Shown here: positions 17,961-28,700 of the stretch, piece by piece | Numbering within the stretch: the stretch's first letter is position 1 | Layout: every line of letters begins with the position of its first letter | Origin: Plumapathes pennacea | Taxonomy: Eukaryota; Cnidaria; Anthozoa; Antipatharia; Myriopathidae | Length of the DNA stretch: 64,000 bases | Direction of reading: 5' to 3' | NCBI GenBank assembly: GCA_964036295.1 | Contig: OZ038464.1 | Span: 11,456,001-11,520,000 of the forward strand | Translations under genes and position numbers: made by a program | The notes under the pieces: generated by a model | Seen by the model: only the letters and a program-made list of their open reading frames with translations | Database searches by the model: none | Told to the model about the DNA's origin: nothing

Positions 17961-19697
17961 CTAGCGGGACCCCCGTAAAATACGGGGATCGGATTTCTTT
18001 TTTCCTAATATTTTTTCTGTTTTTCTTTTCCGTTTTGAATTCCATTTCAAGCATCTCGAACGCAGTTTACCGCGTCAAAGTACAAATTGTACTGTAGTGC
18101 ATGTATACCACTCGACCGTACTCGACTCGTCGAACCACCGATCGGTCGACATCAAAATCTCCCCGTTTTTAAGCTCGCGTTCAGCACGAAGTGCTGAAAA
18201 GCGAAGCTTCATGCGATCCAGTCAATTGGAATGTGTCCCGGTGCTGTCAACAATGGATTCCAAATATGGAAGTCGTTCTGTTCCCATTTTTGGCAGTATC
18301 GATCTTACCGAAACGCAACAAAATCGAGAACGCGATCGTCGAAGTAGTTTTTGCGGTGGCATTTTTAAGCATTCCATCTTATTGCAGTTAAGACTGCGTC
18401 AGTCAGTCAGTCCGTCATGCTGTGTCAACAATTGCCTTTGAAGTTTGAGCATCAGCGAATACGCATGAAGAAACGAAGAGTTATGGAGTTATTTTGATTG
18501 TTATCATTGTATTCCTGAATTGCCAGTAGATCTGTTGCACTTCAGAACCATTATCACAGAGGTTTTGGTAAATTCTCGGTTTGACAAGCGTAAGTCAAAG
18601 TTCAAAGACCCGTGACCACTGACAGCCCTGATCGCGATCGAGTGACTTCAGCTTGTCGAAATATTTCTATCGTTTGATTATATTTGCTTTGCTTCGCATA
18701 GTTTTCGCCAACAATGAAAAATGCTGTAGAGAACCGAGAGAAGAAGAATTCGAAAATGAATTTGACCAAAACCGCAAGTAATGTCAACAAGTTATCAGAT
18801 TTCATTTAAACTTATTAGACTTGAAACTCAGCCAAAAGAAGAAAGGCGTGTTTTCTTTAAGCACGTATTTAGCTTGAATGCAGCCCAGGCTGGAGTATCA
18901 TGGCCTCTGATGAATATGTAGATGTTGAACATAAGCTGTGCATGACATGAGTAATGAAGCCACGGATAGACTTTTTTCAGTGCGACTCCGAAAGGTCTCC
19001 TTCCGGTTCAAAGATTTGGACTCGGTGAAGAATTTTAAATTCTCCCATTTCGAGCGTCTAAGTTTTATAATTTTCACCCTCTGCCGCCTCGTAAATAAGG
19101 GTTTTCAAAACTGAGACTAAATCGAATACACGGTTCAGCAAAAGTGGAGGCCCGCGGAAACGGATGCGAACTTCCACATACCTAAAATTGAGCAATTTTT
19201 ACGATGTGGCCTTGAGCCAGTTCTATTAAATACCCACTCCCGCAAATTTTACAAATTCGCGAGCTTACAGCTGCCTTGCTGCTTTGATTCAAACATGCGG
19301 CCATCCAGACACGTGACAGCTGAAATTCTTTTTCTAAAGTCAAACGGGATTCTCACCTTCAGTAATCGCGTCCCGTGGGCTTGGTTGAAAGGGTACGGTC
19401 CAGAAGATTTCTGGCTTGCTTTTCCCGGCGATTCAGTTCAAATTGACGATAAAGTAATTATGACTAACGATCGTACGCGAGCATTACTGTGGCGTCAGAA
19501 ATTCAAAGGACGATAAAGTAATTATGACTAACGATCGTGCGCGAGCAATACTGTTGCGTCAGAAATTTAAATCACGCATTATCTAATTACCGGTTTAATT
19601 TGTTACGTCACCAATCGAAATTATATCAATTTGTTACACACACACACACACACATGAACCGCGGTCAGCGGTTGCTTAGCGTATTATTATATAGAGA
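17961..19697 (-). mobile_element. Helitron unit B (non-autonomous, 1,737 bp)
   Basis: On the minus strand it begins TCTCTATATAATAATACGC at 19697 and ends with a perfect 7-bp-stem hairpin (ccccgta/tacgggg) a few bases before a terminal CTAG at 17964-17961. These are the hallmark ends of rolling-circle Helitrons. Internal landmarks are a CA microsatellite (19630-19652), a duplicated 60-bp unit with taattatgactaacgatcg (about 19450 and 19520) and a subterminal block shared with unit A. No Rep/helicase coding is visible. Confidence 0.7.
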
Positions 19698-20277
19698 CTA
19701 GCGGGACCCCCGTAAAATACGGGGATTGGATTTCTTTTTTCTAACCCTAACATCAAAATCTCTCTGTAGTACATAACCACTCGACTGTACCACTCGGTGA
19801 ATTGCCGATCAATCGACATCAAAAGCTCCCCGTTTTTCGAAATTCTTTTCTTTCTTTTCTCCTTTTTGAATTCAATTTCGAGCATCTCAAACGCAGTTTA
19901 CCGCGTCAAAGTACAAACGTCCCTGCAGTGCATGTACCACTTGATCATACTCGACTCGTCGAACCACCGATCGTCCGACATCAAAATCTTCCCGTTTTTC
20001 GAACATGCGGCAGCATCAGCCCCTTATCCAGACACCTGAGAGCTGAAATTCTATTTCTACACTAAGACGGAATTCTCACCTTCAGTATTCGCGTCCTCGG
20101 AAAGGCTACGGTCGAGAAGATTTCTGGCTTGCTTTTCCCGGTGATTCAGTTCGAATTGATGGTATAGTAATTATGACTAACGATCGTACGCGAGCATTAA
20201 TGTTGCGTCAGAAATTCAAATACATTATCTAATTACCGGTTTAATTTGTTACGTCACCAATCCAAATTATCAATTTG

Positions 20278-20312
<35 letters not shown>

Positions 20313-20356
20313 AGCCGCGGTCAGCGGTTGCTAAGCGTATTATTATATAGAGGAGA
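19698..20356 (-). mobile_element. Helitron unit A (non-autonomous, 659 bp)
   Basis: The minus strand starts TCTCCTCTATATAATAATAC after a host A (A|TC insertion rule), runs through a long CA repeat (20279-20308), and ends with the same hairpin and CTAG at 19701-19698. It shares its 5' 60 bp and its 3' 200 bp with unit B but is internally shorter. Confidence 0.7.
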
Positions 20357-20426
20357 TAATTATCTTATTTTGGACAACTTTTTTATTGTGCAGTTCAAGG
20401 TGAAAATTAAGAGTACAGGTACCTCT

Positions 20427-20967
20427 TGTAACGAACCGAGTGGAAGTAGGCCGAGAGGGAGAAACCAAGTCGTGTCGAAGCGAGGAGCGCAGAAGTTCGG
20501 GAGCCGGGCGTTACGCGAGTCGAAACAAGCACTTCAACTGAGTCTTGAACTGAATGCGTTTATTGGACTAAAATCACCGATTTATATATGCTCTTAGCTT
20601 AGCTAGCAGCACGTACACAAGCTAGGATGGGCTAGCACATTTCCTGACTTGTAAACAAGTTAATTAAGGTCAAAGCCACAACACGATTAGGGTCAGAAAG
20701 CATTTCCGCGGCACAACTGGTTACAAAGGTTAGCGAACGTGTGAAAGCGTTAGGCTGTTAGAACTCAACCTACCAGCTGACAATCTATGAGTCATCTATT
20801 ATTTAGGCCGAGCACGTCCGAGCTACGCCTTTCCTGAGACTCCTCAGGTGTACATTCCGACATGGTTACTACACGAATATCTCACAGCGCGTGCGCGAAG
20901 CTTACGTATAACCTATTACTTAATTAGTAACGCGATCGTAAATATGCGTGACCTAAGGTTCGCTACA
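20427..20967 (-). mobile_element. Probable solo LTR
   Basis: The 541-bp block begins tgtaacgaacc and ends ggttcgctaca, so it has TG..CA ends within 11-bp inverted termini. CTCT lies on both sides (20423-20426, 20968-20971), a possible 4-bp target duplication. On the minus strand a TATA-like catatataaatc is followed by an AATAAA (ccaataaacgcattc), the order expected of an LTR promoter and polyadenylation signal. No internal coding region adjoins it. Confidence 0.5.
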
Positions 20968-21244
20968 CTCTCTTTTACAAAAAAGCCACTGCAGCTACTA
21001 ACTGCTTTTTGGCTACTTGGATGATGCTGCTACTTGAGAGAGTTGGCTGTGTTTATTTATTTACCAACTGATAGCAGATCACCCAGTATTTAGTAAATTC
21101 TGATTTTGGTAGCAATTAGTAAACTGTTAGAAGTTAATGCAGTTCACGGCATTTTGATGCCCCACAAATGTAGCTGGTCTATTAAACTGCTGGGACCATT
21201 TTAAGTGCAAATGAAGTAGCAATAATTGTGATTATTATTATTAA

Positions 21245-21500
21245 GAAGTACAGCAGTCTCGTGGTTTCCTTACCCTACTCTTTTGTTCTCCCAACTTCCT
21301 GCATGTTTAGATGAGGCTATATTACACAGGAATGTGTTATTTTCTTTTATGGAACAAGAAATGTTTTTAATTGTAATTATTAGTCAATAAAATGCATCAA
21401 ATATAAGTACGTCAGTATGTAAATATATACTCTCATCTTACACAGTTGTTAAGCCAATTGGAAAGCAAGTATAGTATTATAGTTGTTTTATAAATCAATC
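21245..21500. repeat. Half-copy of the palindromic element found at 3165-3477
   Basis: Contains tagatgaggctatattacac and, further on, atatactctcatctt..aagccaattgg..atagttgttttata. These match the right arm and the complement of the left part of the 3165-3477 element. Diverged, with one arm of the palindrome missing. Confidence 0.6.
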
Positions 21501-22169
21501 CAACACCAGTTATTGCAGTTGTTTCTCTGTGTCCCCATAACGTTAACCCTATCAATGAAACGCTGTTAATGCATTTACATATAGTTATGTACATTCACAT
21601 ACATACATAAACTGTCACTCATCAGTCCAGTTTGATGTGAAAAGGTGCAATAGAATATTATATAATATAACAGATGATGCAGGCAACCATTTACAACCAT
21701 TAAATTAATGTTAGAGTACTTATGCTTGGGAAACTGCATGGAATAAAGTTACCGCAAATCCTGGAATAAGCGTCCCAGGGGCTTATTTCAAATTTAGGGC
21801 AGGGAGGGGTGTGGGGCATTGTAGATTTTATTCAAAGGGGGGCAATTATTTAATTTTCCCCAGATCATGGCCAGATGGTCATTATTTTTTGTAATGCATA
21901 TTAAACATTACAACATAATGCAAGCCATTCAAATAATTCTAATAGAGACACTTCGTAAATATTTTCATGTAGTTAGTTTGTCAAATGTGTGCACACAAAA
22001 AAAATGTCAATTTCGATGCTGTTATAATGCACTTATCAGCAGCTATCACGGGGGGGGGGGGGGGGGGGGGGAGGCGGGCATTGGCACAATGGCATACCAT
22101 AAACCAATTCCCGCTACCCAAAAGATAATATTTTTCAATAAAAATTAACACTCTTTAGGATCCTTTTAG
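21501..22169. other. Intergenic AT-rich stretch with a pure G-run
   Basis: No gene seen. Holds a degenerate repeat with gggcagggaggggtgtgggg (about 21797-21820) and a run of 22 G at 22050-22071 followed by aggcggg, typical of a coral repeat with expanded G tracts. Such a run could form a G-quadruplex on the + strand and is prone to assembly error. Confidence 0.5.
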
Positions 22170-22385
22170 ACAGATACAAAAGTTGACCCAGTGCCCCCGT
22201 CTCAGGCTAAAGAAGTGGCAGCCAAAATAAAAAAATCCCGCGCCATGCCCCCGCAAAAGAGTCTGGGGCAAAATGTTAAACGGTCGTACCTGACAGAGCA
22301 GAGCCTGGAGCGAGATATATCCAATATGGCGGATAAAGATTCGTGTGTGTTGCGGTCTGGCTACACTGTTTTAAAGGCAAATTAA
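22170..22385 (+). CDS. Candidate terminal exon of an unknown gene
   Basis: A pyrimidine-rich acceptor (ggatccttttag) at 22169 opens a frame of 71 codons to a TAA at 22385. It includes VPPSQAKEVAAKIKKSRAMP, then LGQNVKRSYLTEQSLERDIS and a Leu/Lys-rich end. Composition and codon use look coding. The frame has no good internal start, so upstream exons would be needed, and none were found in the 1.2 kb to the left. It ends only 107 bp before the TFIP11 copy 2 ATG. Family unknown. Confidence 0.35.
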   Translation, partial: TDTKVDPVPPSQAKEVAAKIKKSRAMPPQKSLGQNVKRSYLTEQSLERDISNMADKDSCVLRSGYTVLKAN

Positions 22386-22492
22386 ATGCTGTATGACTGA
22401 TGTGGTGAACTCAGTAGCACACTATAGTCTGCACTGGGAAGGAGAACTTCACTTTCTGGTATTTTTGCGGAAGGTAGTAATTTAAATTCAAG

Positions 22493-22761
22493 ATGGAAGA
22501 TGAACAAGAGGTGGAAGAGTTTGGGATCACAGACTATGACCTGATGCAAGGATTTGGAATGGGTTTGGGCTACAGAAAACGGAGGATGACGAAAGAACAA
22601 GCGATATATGGAATGTGGGCCGAAAAGGATTCGGATGACGAGGACAGCTTTGTTGGGCGGAAGACGAAAGATTATTCGAAACCGTTGAACTTTGTCAGTG
22701 GCGGTATTGTACAGACGGGAAAGAAAGAAAAAAAAAAAAAAAAAAAAGACGGAAGATGAAG
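22493..22761 (+). CDS. TFIP11: TFIP11 copy 2, exon 1 (TIP_N domain)
   Basis: The ATG at 22493 fits the family: [20 protein letters not shown], then [20 protein letters not shown] and [17 protein letters not shown]. Donor GAAG|GTATTC at 22761. A run of 20 A (22728-22747) codes for Lys but leaves the exon one base out of register. With the run as given a stop follows at 22757-22759. A run of 19 (or 22) A would read TEDE into the donor and match exon 2's phase. Confidence 0.85.
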
Positions 22762-25700
22762 GTATTCAGTGCAGTCAATCTTTTCATATTATGACATATG
22801 CAGAGATAGGAATTTGGGTAGGGGGGTTGCGCCGACTCTATAAAACCCTGACCCTATTCAAGACACAAAAATGGAAATTTTGCTACCCTGTCTAAGACAA
22901 AGTGCTCTAATTTGATACCCTGTTCAAGACTAAGTTTAGATAAGTTAGCCTGCGTTGCATGCGTTTTCACTGGAGCATACGAAGAAATTGCGCGAAAATG
23001 GCGAGAGCAAAAATGTGGTTGAGGGGGGAGGGGAAGAGGAAAAAATCTTCGGAAAATAACCCTGTTTAAGATACGAAACTGTAAAATTTGATACCCTGTT
23101 TAAGACAGAAGACCATGAAAATGATACCCTATTGGGCGGAACATCCCTATATAGGAAATATATGGGAGTACCTCCCCCCCCCCCCCCCCCCAGGGAGATT
23201 GGCATGTGGTATCATTTCGTGTGCCACAATAAAAATAAAATACAACATATTATCATTTAACCCTTTCACTCCCAAGTGTTTTGAACAGAATATGGGGAAT
23301 TTGCCACTTAACTGTATTCACACGCTGATTCAGCTATTGATTCTCACTACATCACTCAAATCTTTTCTCTTTCAAAAGCTGGAAAAATCTGCATTTTGAG
23401 CTTCGGAGTGAAAAGGTTAATACTAGAAGGCATGCCAAGTCAACCTGACTCAATCCAAGTTTGCAAAATCGGAATTTGTGTGCGGGTGGCCAAACAGTAC
23501 TCCCAAGTTGAGCCAAGTCACAAGAAAACCATTGGATTGTCAAAACAAAAGTTGGTACAAGGGTGGCCAATCAGGAAAAAACTAGGGTTGCCTGGGGTGA
23601 TACTGGAGTTCAAACCAAGTGGGGGGCGAAATGATACCCAACTCGGAAACATGGGTTGAGTTGGATCGACTTGGCTTGCTTACATGGGGGGCAGGCTTGC
23701 TTACATACAGTAGGGGGTACACATATTTATGGTACTGCTAACAAAGAGAGTTGAGATTAAAATAATGTCTGCTTATAGGATGAAACAACAATTACACAAT
23801 AGTTTACAGTAGGAGTGCATACTTTGGGTAATTGGCCCACTTTTATCAGTTTCCCAGTCAATAAATCACTAAATTACTAAATCCTTGAGTATACATCCTA
23901 TTGTGCCATTCCTTGCATGCATATCTTTGTGTACATGTTTGCTTAATTAGCATTAATGGAGGTGCATTCAGCACAAAAGTGCAACTAGATCATAAACTGC
24001 ATGCCATTTGATCGTACAAAGTATTATTTGTTCATATATTACTGTGTAATTCCATTTGATCATTCCTCCATGTCATTCAATGTACATGCCAGTAAATTAT
24101 ATGTTGCATTTGACCATCCCTCCAAGGGAACAGCATTCTACTGAATTGTAGCTTTCGTTGGTCATTGCATATTATTCAGCGATTAAAATTTTATAACGTT
24201 TGGAGTTAAGCACTTTTTGAGAAACAACTTTCTCAAAAATTGCAAACATATATAGAATATAATAAGCCATATTATGGCTACTAAGAGTTGCCACCTAATC
24301 AGATATATCTTTGTCATTTAACAGATCATGGGAGTAGTAGTGACAGTGGGCCAGAGAATGAATCTGGATTCAAGACTTCACTTGTGCAAAACAAAAAACT
24401 GTATAAGGGAACTGGACTGGCAAAGAACAAACAAACTTTTCAGGGTATGAGACATTCCATGCATGATTTATGCATCAATCAATTCCATCTACCATGTATT
24501 TATTTGTGTATAATGTGCAACCCAATTTTTGGAACACCTTTTTGAAAATGATAGTTTTAAAACCCACAAAAAAGAAATTAATCAAACTGACAAAATTTTC
24601 TTGTCAAAGTTCCACAAGTTGTCTTCATATATATAACTAAGAAATATTGGCAATACCATATATTATCACAACTGTAAACAGGGGCTCTCCTCGAAAAGCC
24701 CAACAGGGTTTCCTGAGAGCTCCTGCTCCTATTTATCAACTGTATAATAGAAACACTATTGTGAAAATATCTTCAATAGGGCAAATAAATTATCATTATC
24801 AATATCACTGTACTGATAGCAATACCAGTTGTTTATACAGAACCAGTATTTCATAAAATCGTATGCACTCTGAAAATCCCAGTACAAAAATGATCGAAGA
24901 CTACAAACTATATTATTACATGCATTGGTTGGCACTTGCAAAGTCAGAAGGTTCTCTTGGTGACATGAGAAGGTTTAGTTTATTTTAATTAGTTTTATTA
25001 TTATTAAGGTTTCACAGGAGAGATCTCCTGTGAAATATTGTGGCCACTGATCTGAAGTTCATTTGAGTGTCACTTTGTACTAAAATCTCTTGAGTTGATT
25101 TATCCTGAAATTTTTTATTCTAGTAAGATTTTTGTGGAGATATTTCCTCAGCTTCACAAGAGTTTGCAAGGAAACTGAAGGATGTAGGAGGGAAGTAAGT
25201 AAAGAACTGAATTCTAAAGAACTGGTCTAGAGCCACAAGCACAGACAGCTGGAGTGTTTTGTGGAACCAACACTCATTGACACCGGAAATATGTTTTTCA
25301 GCCATGTAATTACCTAGTTTTTTGGTCAGCAGTCATTGCAAAAACTGTGCATTGAAGTGAAGATTTTGTATGAAGTGCAAAACACCAAGTCTCAACCAAA
25401 AGGCAACAATAACTTGATACTCAAGTATATGCTATTTTGATGCATTTTTTATAACATACATTGTGCACATTCAAGAAAAATGGGGCTTGTGCACAAGATG
25501 AAATTTTACCTTAAGTTAGAGTGAGTTATGTTTAGTGGCAATGAATGCTGACCAACGGAAGTGGTGTCAAGAACATATTTCCAAGTTGTGTTGTACTTGT
25601 TTCTTCCATTTTTCTTTTCTTTTAATGAAGGGGTACTTTAATTATAAACATGTCATTTGTTTGTTGTTAAAATTAATGTTTTGTCTTTTTTGTCTGTTGT

Positions 25701-28700
25701 TGCTGTTGTTTGTTTGTTTTTATTTTCAGAAAATTTGGAACTTGGGAAAAGCATACAAAAGTGTATGGAAGTAAAATGCTACAGAAGGTGAGGCCTAGAT
25801 ATTCTGCACTGACAGGTCGCATGTATTCATGATCATGTGTAGAGGCCAGTTTGTAGACCAAAAGATGACACTACATGAGATTCACAGTACTAATTCGTGA
25901 CCATACCTACCTAGTACAGTACTATACAATTATGTATAGTATGTTGGCTGTCATTGTTCGCGTTAAAGTAGTCTCCAGGAAGACTGTTGTTGGTGGCTGA
26001 CGTTTCAACTCCCTGAGTGGAAGTTATCTTTGGAGTCATTTTAGAGACTACTCTAACCCAGACAATCACAACCAACATACTGTTCACACTACTGGGTATA
26101 AACCGTTTTTCACATCAGTACTAACATGCTTCACTAGTACAAAAGACCTGTCAATTACAATAAATACCAAGCTTTTTAGTGCAAGCCTTAGTAAAAGAAA
26201 ATAATGTTCTGGGCCCACTTTTTCAAAGCATGATTAGGCTAATCCAGGGTTACATCTAAACTTTCCAATCATTTTTTAGCCTGAAAACGTGAAAGTTTCG
26301 TCCACAACAATTTCTAATAATTTTTCCTTTAGTTTAATGCATGGGTATGCATGGGTAACCCTTACTATGTTGGTAAAACCGTGATTAAATGTGCTTATAT
26401 TAACACAGAGTGACTATTGATTAAAACATCACTATCCGTGTAGTAAACAAACGTCACATGAAGTCATGGTGACGTCTTATATTGGAAGCAAGCAATTACA
26501 CAATTTCTGATAATTTTTCCTTTAGTTTAATACATGGGTATACATGGGTAACCCTTACTATGTTGGTAAAACCGTGATTAAATGTCTTATATTAACATAG
26601 AGTGACTATTGATCAAAACATCACTATCCGCGTAGTAAACAAACGTCACATGAAGTCATGGTGACGTCTTATATTGGAAGCAAGTAATTAGATAATTTCT
26701 GTGAATTTTTCCGTTAGTTTAATGCATGGGTATGAATGGGTAGCCCTTACTATGTCGGTAAAACCGTGATTAACTGTGCTTATATTAACACAGAGTGACT
26801 AGTGATCTAAACATTACTATCCGCGTAGTAAAGAAACGCCACATGAAGTCATGGTGACGTCTTATATTGGAAGCAAGGAATGACACAATTTCTGATAATT
26901 TTTTCTTTAGTTAAATGCATGGGTATGCATGGGTAACCCTTGCTATGTTGGTAAAACCGTGATTAACTGTGCTTATATTAACATAGAGTGACTATTGATC
27001 AAAACATTTCTATCTGCATAGTAAACAAACGTCACATAAAGCCATGGTGACGTCTTATATTGGAAGCAAGCAGTTACACAATTTCTGTGAAATTTTCCTT
27101 TAGTTTAATACATGGTTATGCATGGGTAACCCTTACTATCTGGTAAAACCTTGATTAATTGTGCTTATATTAACATAGAGTGACTAGTGATCAAAACATT
27201 ACTATCCGCGTAGTAAACAAACGCCACATGAAGTCATGGTGACGTCTTATATTGGAAGCAAGGAATGACACAATTTCTGATAAATTTTTCTTTAGTTAAA
27301 TGCATAGGTATGCATGGGTAACCCTTGCTATGTTGGTAAAACCGTGATTAACTGTGCTTATATTAAAATAGAGTGACTATTGATCAAAACATTTCTATCT
27401 GCATAGTAAACAAACGTCACATAAAGCCATGGTGACGTCTTATATTGGAAGCAAGCAGTTACACAATTTCTGTGAATTTTTCCTTTAGTTTAATGCATGG
27501 GTATGCATGGGTAACCCTTACTATGTTGGTAAAACCGTGATAAACTGTGCTTATATTAACACAGAGTGACTAGTGATCTACACATTACTATCCGCGTAGT
27601 AAATAAACGCCACATGAAGTCATGGTGACGTCTTATATTGGAAGCAAGCAATTACAGAATTTCTGTGAATTTTTCCTTTAGTTTAATGCATGGGTATGCA
27701 TGGGTAACCCTTACTATGTTGGTAAAACCTTGATTAACTGTGCTTAAATTAACATAGAGTGAATGATCAAAACATTACTATCAGCGTAGTAAACAAACGT
27801 GACATGACGTCATGGTGACGTCTTATATTGGAAGCAAGTAATTACACAATTTCTGTGAATTTTTCCTTTAGTTTAATGCATGGGTATGCATGGGTAACCC
27901 TTACTATGTTGGTAGAACCGTGATTAACTGTGCTCAAATTAACATAGAGTGACTAATGATCAAAACATTACTATCAGCGTAGTAAACAAACGTCAAATGA
28001 CGTCATGGTGACGTCTTATATTGGAAGAAAGTAATTACACAATTTCTGTGAATTTTTCCTTTAGTTTAATGCATGGGTATGCATGGGTAACCCTTACTAT
28101 GTTGGTAAAACCGTGATTAACTGTGCTTAAATTAACATAGAGTGACTATTGATTAAAACATTACTATCTCCGTAGTAAACAAACGTCACATGAAGTCATG
28201 GTGACGTCTTATATTGGAAGCAAGTAATTAGATAATTTCTGTTAATTTTTTTTTTAGTTTAATGCATGGGTATGCATGGGTAATCCTTACTATGTTGGTA
28301 AAACCGTGATTAACTATGCTTATATTAACAAAGAGTGACTATTGATTAAAACATTACTATCAACGTAGTAAACAAACGTCACATGAAGTCATGGTGACGT
28401 TTTATATTGGAAGCAAGTAATTACATAATTTCTGTTAATTTTTCTTTTAGTTTAATGCATTAGTATGCATGGGTAACCCTTACTATGTTGGTAAAACCGT
28501 GATTGACTGTGCTTATAGTAACATAGAGTGTCTATTGATTAAAACATTACTAACCGCATACTAAATAAACGTCACATGAAGTCATGGTGACGTCTTATAT
28601 TGGAAGGAAGCAATTACACAATTTCTGTCGTCATGATGACGTCTTATATTAGAAGCAAGTAATTACATCCGTCACATGACGTCATGGTGACGTCTTATAT

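Noticed and set aside
18097..18441. Frames inside the Helitron units (also 19295-19516 and 19797-20065)
   Set aside because: No Rep or helicase motifs, no consistent frame between related units.
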